The notes below the pieces were generated by a model. The model did not search any database, was not told where the DNA came from, and worked only from the letters and a program-made list of their open reading frames with translations. Below are positions 52,666 through 61,054 of a stretch of DNA of 61,054 nt, one piece after another. The position numbers were made by a program, and so were the translations under genes. The stretch spans positions 1 to 61,054 of the forward strand of contig JAIBAF010000015.1 of the NCBI GenBank assembly GCA_019695335.1. Direction: 5' to 3'. The stretch's first letter is position 1. Every line of letters begins with the position of its first letter. The stretch is from a bacterium (GTDB lineage: Bacteria; CLD3; SB21).

Positions 52666-54996
52666 ATGACCGACCAAGAAAAAATCGAAGCGTTGGAAAA
52701 ACGGCTTCAATTTATTACAACAACCTTGATCAATGCCCAGACGGAACTAGCCAAAGTAAAGACTGATCTGGAGGTCATGCGGAAAAAGGAAGCCGGTCAA
52801 ACAGTCATTGAAACGAAAGTTGAAGCGAAAGCTCCAGTTGTTGCGCCGATACAAGAACACAAAACTGAAATTCCAAAGCCGGTGCAGCCTAAACCAACTA
52901 CAGTGACCGCTGCACCCTCGCCAGCAAAGAAAAATATGGAAGAATTTATCGGCGGGAATGTCATCAATAAAATCGGAATTGTCATTCTCGTTTTGGGGTT
53001 TGGAATACTTTTGAAGTATGCTATCGACAATGATCTGATCAATCCGCTTACACGCGTTGTCATTGGTCTGGCGTCTGGAGCCGCTGTGCTTGTATTGGCG
53101 TTCAGAATGAAAGAAAAATATAATGCCTTCAGCGCAGTATTGCTCAGCGGAGGCATTGCGATATTATATTTTTCTATTTTTGCGGCCTATGATTTTTACG
53201 GACTCATTCCGCAAGCATTGGCTTTTGTGCTGATGGTCCTGCTTACCGCTTTTACTGTCTTTGCTGCAACGATCTACAATCGGCAAATCATTGGTATATA
53301 CGGTCTCGTCGGCGCGTATGCGGTTCCTTTTCTTTTGAGTGAAGGAGAAGGCAAAGTAGTCATCTTATTATCGTATGTGACTATAATCAATGTTGGTATT
53401 TTATTTCTTGCTTTTCGGCGCAATTGGGTATGGCTTAATTATCTGGCCTTTACGTTTACCTGGCTGATTTTTAATGCTTGGTTTATTGACCGTTATAAAC
53501 AAGACGAGCATTTGGCCATTGCTATCGGCTTTAGCTTGGCATTTTTTATCATGTTCTATTTAATGACTGTGGCCTATAAGTTTATTAAAAAAGAAGTTTT
53601 TGGGATCAAAGACGTGTTCATTCTCTCGATGAATAGTTTTATTTATTACGGAGTCGGTTATACGATTTTTGATAAAATTGACAACGGCCTTTACCTTGGA
53701 TTATTTACTGTGGCCAATGCTGTTTTACATTTTCCTTTTACCGTCTATTCGTACAAAGCCAATCTTACAGACCGAAGATTCTTTTATTTACAAATTGGCT
53801 TGGTGCTTTCGTTTATAAGCATTGCAATTCCGGTGCAGTTGAATGGTAATTGGGTAACGTTGATATGGGGAATCGAAGCGTTCTTGCTTTTCTGGATCGG
53901 CCGTACTCAAAAAGTTGTTTTTTATGAAAGGCTGGCTTATGCCGTCGTGATCTTGAGTTTTATCAGTCTCATTCAGGATTGGGAAACCGCTTATAATTTT
54001 TATAACGTGGAAGATCCAGAAAACTGGCGATTCATGTTTAATATAAATTTCTTAACCTCATTGATCGTTGTACTTTCGTACATCTGCATTGTGAAATATT
54101 CTTTCGACTCTAAATTTTTATATGCCGAAATCGAAAAATCGTTGATAACGAAAATCGGCAACTACATGGTCGCAATCCTGATGATTTTTTTGACGTATTT
54201 TACAATGTTCAATGAGATCGGCGCATATTGGGATCACTTATATTATTCATCACAACTGGTCATCGATGGTACGATCTATAATTATGATCTGAATGAATTC
54301 AAAGACATTTGGCTGATCAATTACACGTTTGTATTTCTTTCGGTATTGACGTTACTGGTATATAAACGGTGGCCGATTCGCGGATTAGTATGGTCAGCTT
54401 TGGGGTTAAATATCTTTTTTATGACTATCGCATTGTTTGTGATTTTGGAGGCCTTGATCGCACTGAGAACAAGCTACATCGGCGTCAGCGAATTCACGCA
54501 ATATTTTCCTCCCGGACCGATGCATATTGGAATTCGTTATCTATGTTACTTTTTTGCCGCTGAATTGGTTTATTTAACGATGCAAATGTTGAATCGTCAT
54601 CTACCGGAATACACGCGGTACTTTCCTGTTTTCGTTAATTTACTCGTGATTGCAATACTGAGTAATGAACTTACAACATGGCTGGTTTTAATGAACCCTG
54701 AAGCATACGATGAAATGGAGCGGTTGTCGTATCAAATCGGTTATTCGATTTTATGGGGAGTATATTCGCTAGCTGCCATCGGGTATGGAATTTGGAAACG
54801 AAGAAAAGTATTGAGAATTTTTGCGATTGTTTTATTTGCCATCACTTTGATCAAACTGTATCTTATCGATCTTGGAGATATCTCAACCGGATACAAAATT
54901 ATCCTGTTCATTGCTCTCGGTGTTTTGCTGTTAACCGTTTCGTTCTTATATCAAAAATTCAAACATATAATCTTTGGAGAAGATGAGAAAAAATAA
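52666..54996 (+). CDS. DUF2339 polytopic membrane protein
   Basis: The 776-residue protein starts with a coiled coil (residues 1-45) and a Pro/Lys/Thr linker (up to about 90), followed by more than 20 hydrophobic helices. The segment FIGGNVINKIGIVILVLGFG and the following LLSGGIAILYFSIFAAYDFY mark DUF2339. The family is thought to be a large membrane protein of unknown function, often paired with DUF3999. The next gene overlaps its end by 14 bases and is DUF3999-like, so this is the usual pair. No good SD precedes the ATG at 52666. Confidence 0.88.
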   Translation: MTDQEKIEALEKRLQFITTTLINAQTELAKVKTDLEVMRKKEAGQTVIETKVEAKAPVVAPIQEHKTEIPKPVQPKPTTVTAAPSPAKKNMEEFIGGNVINKIGIVILVLGFGILLKYAIDNDLINPLTRVVIGLASGAAVLVLAFRMKEKYNAFSAVLLSGGIAILYFSIFAAYDFYGLIPQALAFVLMVLLTAFTVFAATIYNRQIIGIYGLVGAYAVPFLLSEGEGKVVILLSYVTIINVGILFLAFRRNWVWLNYLAFTFTWLIFNAWFIDRYKQDEHLAIAIGFSLAFFIMFYLMTVAYKFIKKEVFGIKDVFILSMNSFIYYGVGYTIFDKIDNGLYLGLFTVANAVLHFPFTVYSYKANLTDRRFFYLQIGLVLSFISIAIPVQLNGNWVTLIWGIEAFLLFWIGRTQKVVFYERLAYAVVILSFISLIQDWETAYNFYNVEDPENWRFMFNINFLTSLIVVLSYICIVKYSFDSKFLYAEIEKSLITKIGNYMVAILMIFLTYFTMFNEIGAYWDHLYYSSQLVIDGTIYNYDLNEFKDIWLINYTFVFLSVLTLLVYKRWPIRGLVWSALGLNIFFMTIALFVILEALIALRTSYIGVSEFTQYFPPGPMHIGIRYLCYFFAAELVYLTMQMLNRHLPEYTRYFPVFVNLLVIAILSNELTTWLVLMNPEAYDEMERLSYQIGYSILWGVYSLAAIGYGIWKRRKVLRIFAIVLFAITLIKLYLIDLGDISTGYKIILFIALGVLLLTVSFLYQKFKHIIFGEDEKK

Positions 54997-56236
54997 AACT
55001 AATGTTGTTATTGCATTGCTGATTCTTTTACAAAGCGCAGCTTTTGCGCAGATGAATCGGTACGATTACAAACGCCGTCTTGAAAATATTGCTGAGAAAA
55101 ACTGGTATTCTATTCGTCTCGGCGGCGAAATTCTGTCCAAAATGTCTTTGTCCATGGAAGACGTTCGTATTTACCGTCTCTCCAATTCAGACACGGTTGA
55201 AGTGCCATATGTGATGGAATCGATGGGATCCAAATTTGAAAAGAATGAACTAGCCTTTGAAATCATTAATAAAAGCTACGACAAGCAAAGCGGATGGCAA
55301 TATTTTACATTGCGGCAAGCCCAGCGGCATACGGTCAATCGTATTGAATTAAAGTTTGACGAGAAAAATTTTGATTGGAAAATCGATATTGATGGCAGCT
55401 TCGATCAGAAGCAATGGCTGACGGTTGCCGAAAATCAACGCATCGTTCGATTAAGCAATGAATTCGTCGAGTATGAATATGCTACTTTGGATTTTCCGGC
55501 GTCAGATTATACCTATTTCCGGGTGACACTTAAATCTTCTTCTAAACCGGTGCAACTGGAAAGAGCTGTTGTTTACGATTATGCACGACGTGAAGGAAAT
55601 TATTATGGCGCGCCGGTTATCGATATTAAAACCGAACAAAATAAGAAGGAACAGATCACGTCCGTTATCGTTGCTCTCCAACAAAAATATGCCGTAAATG
55701 AACTTCGATTGAATATAGACAATTCAAAAGATTTCTATCGACGTGTGAAGACATATCATTCGGCTGGACTAATCAAGACAGCAAATGGTGAGATTGAAAA
55801 CTGGATTTATATAGGTGATTTTATTGCTTCATCCCTTGAACCGGTTGATTATAGTTTTCAAGCAGTACAGACGAATAAATTGAAACTAGAGATCATCAAT
55901 CGTAACGATCAGCCGCTCAAAGTTGATTCAGTCAAAATTCTTGGAAATTATTTTGAACTTAAAAGTGAGTTGGAACCAGGTGCCGATTATTACCTTGTGT
56001 ATGGGCGCAAAGATGATGTATCGCCTCAATACGACGTTATTTATTTTCAAGACAAAATTCCTGAGAAATTAAAGAACGTGACATTAGGTGAAGAATGGAA
56101 AATGGAAAAACAAGTAGAGTTGACTCAGCCGCTTTTAGTTAGTCAATGGTGGCTGTGGGCTATTATGATTATTGTAATTTTATTGATTGGTGGATATTCT
56201 ATTCATATGCTGAAAGGCATGAGTAAAGCCGGGTAA
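54983..56236 (+). CDS. DUF3999-like membrane-anchored protein
   Basis: The 417-residue protein has a signal peptide (about 5-24, ending FAQ), an extracytoplasmic beta-rich body with repeated coagulation-factor-like (discoidin-type) strands such as TVNRIELKFDEKNFDWKI and VNELRLNIDNSKDFYRRV, and a C-terminal membrane helix (about 391-411). It corresponds to DUF3999. The start at 54983 lies inside the upstream gene; a ggag precedes it by four bases. The DUF2339-DUF3999 pair probably forms a membrane complex with unknown function. Confidence 0.82.
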   Translation: MRKNKTNVVIALLILLQSAAFAQMNRYDYKRRLENIAEKNWYSIRLGGEILSKMSLSMEDVRIYRLSNSDTVEVPYVMESMGSKFEKNELAFEIINKSYDKQSGWQYFTLRQAQRHTVNRIELKFDEKNFDWKIDIDGSFDQKQWLTVAENQRIVRLSNEFVEYEYATLDFPASDYTYFRVTLKSSSKPVQLERAVVYDYARREGNYYGAPVIDIKTEQNKKEQITSVIVALQQKYAVNELRLNIDNSKDFYRRVKTYHSAGLIKTANGEIENWIYIGDFIASSLEPVDYSFQAVQTNKLKLEIINRNDQPLKVDSVKILGNYFELKSELEPGADYYLVYGRKDDVSPQYDVIYFQDKIPEKLKNVTLGEEWKMEKQVELTQPLLVSQWWLWAIMIIVILLIGGYSIHMLKGMSKAG

Positions 56237-56238
56237 TT

Positions 56239-57612
56239 TTACGGTTTTAACTTTTCCAAAGCGTTCAAGATTCCTTTTGCTTTATCCCAACATTCTGCAT
56301 GTTCTTTCTTTGGGTCGGAATCCCATACGATAGCTCCCCCGGTTTGAAAATATCCTTTTTCTCCCATTAGAATCAGCGTCCTGATTATCACGGATAAATC
56401 GCAACTGCCGTCGAAGGCCATATACCCGATAGCGCCTGAATAAATACTGCGCTTGTAGGGCTCCAGTTTTTCAATGATTTTCATAGCACTGATTTTGGGA
56501 GCGCCGGTCATCGAGCCGGGAGGAAAACATGCGCGAATAGCATCCATAGCTGAGACGCCATCGCTCAACTTTCCTGAAATTGTGGATAGCATTTGGAATA
56601 CAGTTGAAAACTTTTCGATTTTGAATAAATCTTTGACAATAATCGAACCGGCCTTGGAGATACGGCCCAAGTCGTTGCGTACAAGATCGACAATCATCAG
56701 GTTTTCGGCGTGATCTTTATCGCTGGTGTACAGATCGAGATAATTTTGTTCATCTTCGGAAAATCCATTGCCACAAGGACGAGTCCCTTTGATAGGCTGA
56801 CTCTCAATTTCCCGGTCATGAATTTTTAAAAATCGCTCCGGTGAAGAACTGATCACAGAAAACTCCGGGCTCTTTATAATTGCTGAAAAAGGCGCCGAAC
56901 TGACTTCGGTGAGTGATCGGAAAATATTGAAATCACGCCAAGGTTCATTGCTTTTAAACTGTACGTGAAACCGTTGAGTTAAATTGACTTCATAGACGTC
57001 GCCGGCTCCGATGCTTTCTTTGATTGATAAAATATTGTTAATATACTCGCTCTCAGACACGCTAGGAGAAATGTTGTAATCGCAGGTGATCGTAGCAGGG
57101 GTAATCGTACTGTTAATTTTATCGATTAATTTTTGAGTTTCTTGGAGATTCCCAACGATAAAATAATTGTCATAATGATGGTCAATGACAATAAAACTTT
57201 GGTAAAACATCCAAAAACTGTCGGGCAAGTCAAATTCTTTTGCGGATTTTGATGGCAATTCTTCCAAAAAATCTTTCAAATCATATCCCCAATATCCGAC
57301 AGCGCCTCCGGAAAAATAATGTTGTTCAGTTTCCGTGAAAGTCCATTTCGAGAATTCTTCATTAAATATTTTCTCGAACTCAACCAGTGGATTTCCATTA
57401 AAATGATTCCATTTGCCATTTGCAAAAAATGAAATTGCCGGACCTTTCGATTGGAAAATCATATAAGGATCGTAGCCCATATATGAATAGCGTGAGTTGG
57501 GATGATCGTGCATCGAACTGAATAGAAAAAAGCTGAATGGGCTAGGATAGAGTTTCGCGTACAATTCGTGTGGAGATCCTAACCAATCAAACGATGTCGT
57601 TTGTAAAGTCAT
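56239..57612 (-). CDS. pabB: Aminodeoxychorismate synthase component I
   Basis: The 457-residue protein has an N-terminal substrate-sensing part and a chorismate-binding domain with IESQPIKGTRPCG, ENLMIVDLVRNDLGRI, GSMTGAPKISAMKIIEKLEP and SGAIGYMAF. It aminates chorismate to 4-amino-4-deoxychorismate for folate synthesis. A TrpE-like role is less likely because it is coupled to a class IV aminotransferase/lyase (pabC-type). The start overlaps the stop of that gene by four bases (ATGA). No glutamine amidotransferase gene (pabA) is next to it. Confidence 0.9.
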   Translation of the reverse strand: MTLQTTSFDWLGSPHELYAKLYPSPFSFFLFSSMHDHPNSRYSYMGYDPYMIFQSKGPAISFFANGKWNHFNGNPLVEFEKIFNEEFSKWTFTETEQHYFSGGAVGYWGYDLKDFLEELPSKSAKEFDLPDSFWMFYQSFIVIDHHYDNYFIVGNLQETQKLIDKINSTITPATITCDYNISPSVSESEYINNILSIKESIGAGDVYEVNLTQRFHVQFKSNEPWRDFNIFRSLTEVSSAPFSAIIKSPEFSVISSSPERFLKIHDREIESQPIKGTRPCGNGFSEDEQNYLDLYTSDKDHAENLMIVDLVRNDLGRISKAGSIIVKDLFKIEKFSTVFQMLSTISGKLSDGVSAMDAIRACFPPGSMTGAPKISAMKIIEKLEPYKRSIYSGAIGYMAFDGSCDLSVIIRTLILMGEKGYFQTGGAIVWDSDPKKEHAECWDKAKGILNALEKLKP

Positions 57613-58469
57613 TCGAGGATTTCTATTAAGGTTTGGCGGAACGTATTTAAGATTTTTTGAGTAATCGGCCCGATTTTACCATTAGAAATGGCTTTGACTC
57701 CGGCGTGGGTAACGGGTAAAATCTCAACATTAGTATTGGTCAGGAAAATTTCATCGGCGGCCAAAAGTTCTTTTTTAGAAAAACTGTTTTCAGCGAATGG
57801 TAATTGGAGTTTGTTTTGAGTGATTTCAATGACCCGTTTTCGTGTAATGCCTTCCAACACCCCTTTACTCAAGGGAGGAGTTGAAACTGTTCCGGCAGCT
57901 ACAATAAAAATATTACTCGATGTACCTTCCAATATCTTATCGAAGTGATCACAAAGGATCATTTCATAACACTGTTGGTCCAGCGCTGTTTGTTTCATCA
58001 ACGCATAATATTGAGCACTGGTGCTTTTGAGAGCAGCTCCGCTTTCAGGCATTATTGGAAAATGACTGAAATCGATACTCACACCATTTTGATAAAGATC
58101 TGCCGGAAGTTTTTTGTTTGGTCTGATCATAACAAGAAACGAAGATTCGGCTGAAGACGAAAAACCAAAACCAAATTGATCCGTTGTACCGCGAGTAATA
58201 GTGATTCGAATGGTTGCATCCGTAAGGGCATTACGTTGTAAGAGTTCGGTAATCACTTCACGAATTTCTACAGCTGTATAAGTCAAAGGTATTCGCGTAC
58301 GTCGACAGCCATCCTGAAAACGGTCAAAGTGATCATAGTAACTTACGACAGTACGGTTGACACACCTCAGCGTCTCAAAAAGGCCGTCTCCATATAGAAA
58401 ACCGCGATCGGTACAAGCAATAGCTATGTTTTTTTCGGGTAAATAATTCCCATTAAAAAATGCGATCAA
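57609..58469 (-). CDS. pabC: Aminodeoxychorismate lyase / class IV aminotransferase
   Basis: The 286-residue PLP protein begins at TTG (aggac SD upstream; no other in-frame start) and has the fold-type IV signatures: ACTDRGFLYGDGLFETLR, a Lys-containing LKSTSAQYYALMKQ segment, LEGTSSNIFIV and TRKRVIEI. It releases 4-aminobenzoate from aminodeoxychorismate. A branched-chain or D-amino-acid aminotransferase is possible from fold alone, but coupling to pabB favours PabC. Confidence 0.87.
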   Translation of the reverse strand: MIAFFNGNYLPEKNIAIACTDRGFLYGDGLFETLRCVNRTVVSYYDHFDRFQDGCRRTRIPLTYTAVEIREVITELLQRNALTDATIRITITRGTTDQFGFGFSSSAESSFLVMIRPNKKLPADLYQNGVSIDFSHFPIMPESGAALKSTSAQYYALMKQTALDQQCYEMILCDHFDKILEGTSSNIFIVAAGTVSTPPLSKGVLEGITRKRVIEITQNKLQLPFAENSFSKKELLAADEIFLTNTNVEILPVTHAGVKAISNGKIGPITQKILNTFRQTLIEILE

Positions 58470-58651
58470 AGGAAGTCCTGCGAAAGAGATACGGATGTTT
58501 AATCCAATTTACAAAAATCGGTTCGGGTGCGCAAATTGTAAAATTTTGACTTAAACAGCAATCATTACGGCAATAAAGATTAAAAAAACTTGAATTCCAA
58601 AAGACAATTATTTATGTTAGCGAAGTTTCAGAAAAATTTGAAAGTTTAAAG

Positions 58652-59737
58652 ATGCTCGACAAAATTTTTTATAAAATTGAAAATGGGGAACGGCTGACTT
58701 TTGAAGACGGGCTGGAGTTGTATCGTTGTAAAGAACTGCCCGTACTGAGTTTTATGGCCGATTACATGCGTCGTAAAAAGAAAAATGACAACGTGGTAAC
58801 ATATATTATAGATCGTAATATCAACTATACGAATGTGTGTGTGGACAAATGCAGTTTCTGCGCGTTTTATCGTCCGGTTGGCTCTGACGAAGGGTATGTA
58901 CTACTTTACGAAGAGATCGACCGAAAGATCGAAGAGCTAATCAGTCTTGAAGGTATTCAGATTCTAATGCAGGGTGGCTTGAATCCGAAATTGAAAATCG
59001 GGTATTACGAAGATCTTTTCCGCCATCTAAAATCGAAATTTCCACAAATCTGGCTGCATGTTTTGAGCGCTCCTGAAATCGATTACATTGCCAAAGTATC
59101 CGAACTTTCGGTTGAGGAAACGCTGGTTCGTTTAAAAGCGGCTGGTCTTGATTCAGTACCGGGAGCCGGTGCTGAAATTCTGGTCGATCGAGTGCGAGCG
59201 GCTATTTCGCGCGGCAAGTGCGACACGCATAAATGGCTTAACGTTCATGCCACGAGTCACAAGCTTGGCATTACTACGACGGCTACAATGATGTACGGTC
59301 ATGTTGAGACCCTCGAAGAGCGTATCGAACACATAATGAAAATCCGTGATTTACAGGATGTAAGTCTCGAAAAATACGGCAAAGGTTTTACCGCATTTAT
59401 CCCATGGAATTTCCAACCCGATAACGTGCCTCTTGGAACGAGAGAAAATATCCGGCTTACCACCCCGGTCGAATACCTACAGACGCTTGCAATTTCAAGA
59501 ATCATGTTGGACAATATTGATAACTTCCAAGTTTCTTGGGTGACGCAGGGAAAAGAAATCGGGCAAATGGGATTGAATTACGGTGCTAATGACTTTGGCA
59601 GTTTGATGATTGAGGAAAATGTTGTCAGCCAGAATGGTACGGCCTTTAATGTTACCGTCAAAGATATCGAAAAAATGATAACGGATGCTGGTTATCAACC
59701 CAAACGTAGAAATAATCACTACGAGTGGTTGAATTAA
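58652..59737 (+). CDS. mqnC: Cyclic dehypoxanthine futalosine synthase (radical SAM)
   Basis: The 361-residue protein has the radical-SAM CX3CX2C cluster (Cys 63, 67 and 70 in NVCVDKCSFCAFYR) and MqnC features: GIQILMQGGLNPKLKI, PGAGAEILVDRVR, KWLNVHATSHKLGITTTATMMYGHVET and FTAFIPWNFQPD. It cyclises the futalosine derivative in the alternative menaquinone pathway. MqnC rather than MqnE because of the FIPWNFQP element. No other mqn gene is in the window. The product, menaquinone, would feed the cytochrome gates at 5448-11950. Confidence 0.92.
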   Translation: MLDKIFYKIENGERLTFEDGLELYRCKELPVLSFMADYMRRKKKNDNVVTYIIDRNINYTNVCVDKCSFCAFYRPVGSDEGYVLLYEEIDRKIEELISLEGIQILMQGGLNPKLKIGYYEDLFRHLKSKFPQIWLHVLSAPEIDYIAKVSELSVEETLVRLKAAGLDSVPGAGAEILVDRVRAAISRGKCDTHKWLNVHATSHKLGITTTATMMYGHVETLEERIEHIMKIRDLQDVSLEKYGKGFTAFIPWNFQPDNVPLGTRENIRLTTPVEYLQTLAISRIMLDNIDNFQVSWVTQGKEIGQMGLNYGANDFGSLMIEENVVSQNGTAFNVTVKDIEKMITDAGYQPKRRNNHYEWLN

Positions 59738-59759
59738 AAAAAATTATTGTTCGTTAGCT

Positions 59760-60344
59760 TTATAGCTTTAAAATCATTCGCATTGTAATTGCTATCCACG
59801 AAATAAAGATCGCAGCCAATGTCGTTTTTTCAGATTTTAACGAAAGTCGAAGATCAGGCTCATTGTAGTCAGGTTTAAGGTATGAAAAAAAATCCGGAAT
59901 AAACCTTCTTACTGATTTTTTGTAAGCGATAAAAGGTGCGCCGAATGTTTCTTGCAAAAAGTTTTCTTCATATCGAATTATGCAATAATAAATGATTAAA
60001 AAGACAGAGAGTGTTATAACAGAAAATACCGGAAAGAAAACGTTTGACAATACTGCGAAACCTAAATATATTAATAAATTACTTAGATAAATCGGATTAC
60101 GTACTAGTCTATAAGGGCCTGAAATAACTAGTTTAGGGCCAATGGCTTTTTCTATTACACGCGATCCTGGACCTATGTGACTAACTGACCAGATTCTTAG
60201 CAATTCACCTGACAAAATCAAAGCAGTACCTGTATAATACATGAGCGGGTCAAATTGGCCCCACCACAAGCAAACTATAAGAAAAAGAATTGGTGTATAG
60301 CTTCTCATCTTGAATAACCAATATCCTATCTTTTCAATTTTCAT
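59760..60344 (-). CDS. ICMT/PEMT-family membrane methyltransferase-like protein
   Basis: The 194-residue protein has about five membrane helices and the isoprenylcysteine methyltransferase/phosphatidylethanolamine methyltransferase motif GPYRLVRNPIYLSNLL with the following FLQETFGAPFIAYKKSVRRFIP. The family methylates lipids or isoprenylated substrates using SAM. A ggaacggaaa stretch precedes the ATG at 60344; a TTG at 60383 is in frame but not needed. A perfect CRP-type palindrome (60376-60391) lies 32 bases upstream of this start. Confidence 0.82.
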   Translation of the reverse strand: MKIEKIGYWLFKMRSYTPILFLIVCLWWGQFDPLMYYTGTALILSGELLRIWSVSHIGPGSRVIEKAIGPKLVISGPYRLVRNPIYLSNLLIYLGFAVLSNVFFPVFSVITLSVFLIIYYCIIRYEENFLQETFGAPFIAYKKSVRRFIPDFFSYLKPDYNEPDLRLSLKSEKTTLAAIFISWIAITMRMILKL

Positions 60345-60375
60345 AGATTTCCGTTCCCTATGGAAAAAGTGTCTT

Positions 60376-60391
60376 TGTGACAATTGTCACA
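60376..60391. promoter_or_regulatory. Perfect CRP/FNR-family-type palindrome
   Basis: TGTGACAATTGTCACA is a perfect 16-base palindrome matching the TGTGA-N6-TCACA consensus of CRP-family regulators. It lies in the divergent intergenic region, 32 bases upstream of the methyltransferase ATG and 106 bases upstream of the secreted-protein start at 60498. CRP-type or HcpR-like proteins bind such sites. Confidence 0.65.
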
Positions 60392-60497
60392 GCGTGTAAT
60401 ACAAGCAGAGGGTTACCTTAAAGTAATTATGTTGATAAATTTTTTACTGTTTAAGACCAATATCATAAAAAAAAGCGTGAAAGCGCAAGGAGAAGTT

Positions 60498-61054
60498 ATG
60501 AGATTGAATGCTTTAGCAAGTCAATTAAAACACGGAGTCGTGTTTTTGTTGGCGTTATTTGCGATCTCCGTAAATAATCTGTCCTATGGTCAATGTACTG
60601 TCAACGGAGTGACTATCGAAGTCGAGCCTACAACTCCTATCCAATTCCAATTTTTCCCTCTGGCATTATTAGGTGTAGGTGATAAAACAGTTCCTGTATC
60701 TGGTTTTGAACGATTCGGAATCCGGTTTATTAACAGCGGAGGCTCGGCAGCTGATGTTTATATTGGCATTAATGCCCGTTTAGGAAATGAATCGATCTTA
60801 CGGCAACCTTTGTTTGCCGGATTAACGGTTCCTCCAGGCAGACATTTCATTAGTGTGAATGATTTTCTAGGAAATAACATTCCAAGTTTTATAAAAAATC
60901 CATCTGTAAGTGTCGATCAAGCCAGAATCAATAAAGATTTTGTTAAACGATTAGCCGGTGGTCTGCCGAGCGGAACGTTTTCTTTTGACATCAGTGCGGG
61001 TACCGATCCGGCAGCATTGTTACCGTGCGGAAGCATTATTGCTGAAGTACTTTC
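60498..61054 (+). CDS. Secreted protein, 3' end outside the window
   Basis: An aaggag SD five bases before ATG 60498 opens a frame that runs to the end of the window without a stop (185 residues visible). The N-terminus has a signal peptide (about 10-33, ending NLSYGQ). The mature region is beta-strand-rich (PLALLGVGDKTVPVS, FERFGIRFINSGG, VYIGINARLG) with two Cys. It resembles a secreted adhesin- or pilin-like beta protein, but no family is recognised and the C-terminus is missing. Divergent from the methyltransferase, it may be under the palindrome at 60376-60391. Confidence 0.75.
   Translation, partial: MRLNALASQLKHGVVFLLALFAISVNNLSYGQCTVNGVTIEVEPTTPIQFQFFPLALLGVGDKTVPVSGFERFGIRFINSGGSAADVYIGINARLGNESILRQPLFAGLTVPPGRHFISVNDFLGNNIPSFIKNPSVSVDQARINKDFVKRLAGGLPSGTFSFDISAGTDPAALLPCGSIIAEVL

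Noticed and set aside
1-61054. tRNA, rRNA or insertion sequence
   Set aside because: I saw no recognisable RNA gene, transposase gene or matched terminal inverted repeats, but without a covariance search short RNAs could be missed.

Overview
The window is a bacterial chromosome segment of moderate, uneven G+C with about 59 protein genes and no RNA gene or insertion sequence that I could recognise. The gene set suggests a Gram-negative, menaquinone-using respirer: outer-membrane barrels, many signal peptides and lipoproteins, a radical-SAM futalosine-pathway enzyme (MqnC), a DhnA-type class I aldolase and a bacterial deoxyhypusine-synthase-like protein. This fits the FCB superphylum or a neighbour (Ignavibacteria, Calditrichota or KSB1-like); the placement is inference and no marker gene settles it.

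Bases 1-11950 (all + strand) are the most striking part: seven c-type cytochrome genes plus an eighth that enters from the left edge, and one outer-membrane barrel. I count 61 heme-binding motifs, two of them atypical (CX3CH and CX4CH). A NapC/NirT-family heptaheme protein resembling Geobacter ImcH and two tandem fusions of a multiheme c-domain to a b-type membrane domain (13 and 19 c-hemes), resembling the CbcL architecture, look like inner-membrane quinol-oxidising gates. A tetraheme c554-like protein, a monoheme cytochrome and a monoheme lipoprotein could carry electrons through the periplasm, and a 12-heme cytochrome next to a barrel could form an outer-membrane conduit. The likely role is extracellular electron transfer or respiration of an insoluble acceptor. 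Three hairpin terminators split the block into transcription units.

Bases 11979-13826 (- strand) are an arsenic resistance operon (arsR-arsC-acr3) with two matching palindromes, one at the promoter and one between arsR and arsC. Bases 13985-30894 are mixed: two phosphoesterases, a VWA protein, a MenA-like prenyltransferase overlapping a hotdog thioesterase, a LolA-like protein, xseA, class I aldolase, DUF2259, barrels and lipoproteins, an AlkZ-like winged-helix protein, a zinc phospholipase/nuclease-like protein, a serine hydrolase, an amidase, and an ECF sigma/anti-sigma pair.

Bases 30974-39132 hold a very long Lhr-type helicase gene with two in-frame copies of a short repeat, a SpoIIE-type phosphatase, a decayed copy of that phosphatase's 3' end, short intergenic repeats, and three small genes in divergent and convergent arrangement. 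Bases 39133-61054 are mostly housekeeping and membrane functions: a Na+/H+ antiporter, PAP2, DUF2569, HAD phosphatase, a MazG-like protein, an Ig-fused Na/Pi cotransporter, deoxyhypusine synthase-like protein, an amino acid permease, two thioredoxin-fold proteins, a DUF2339-DUF3999 pair, pabB-pabC, mqnC, an ICMT-like methyltransferase with a perfect CRP-type palindrome upstream, and a secreted protein that runs off the right edge. MqnC and the MenA-like enzyme link to the first region because menaquinol is the expected electron source for the cytochrome gates.
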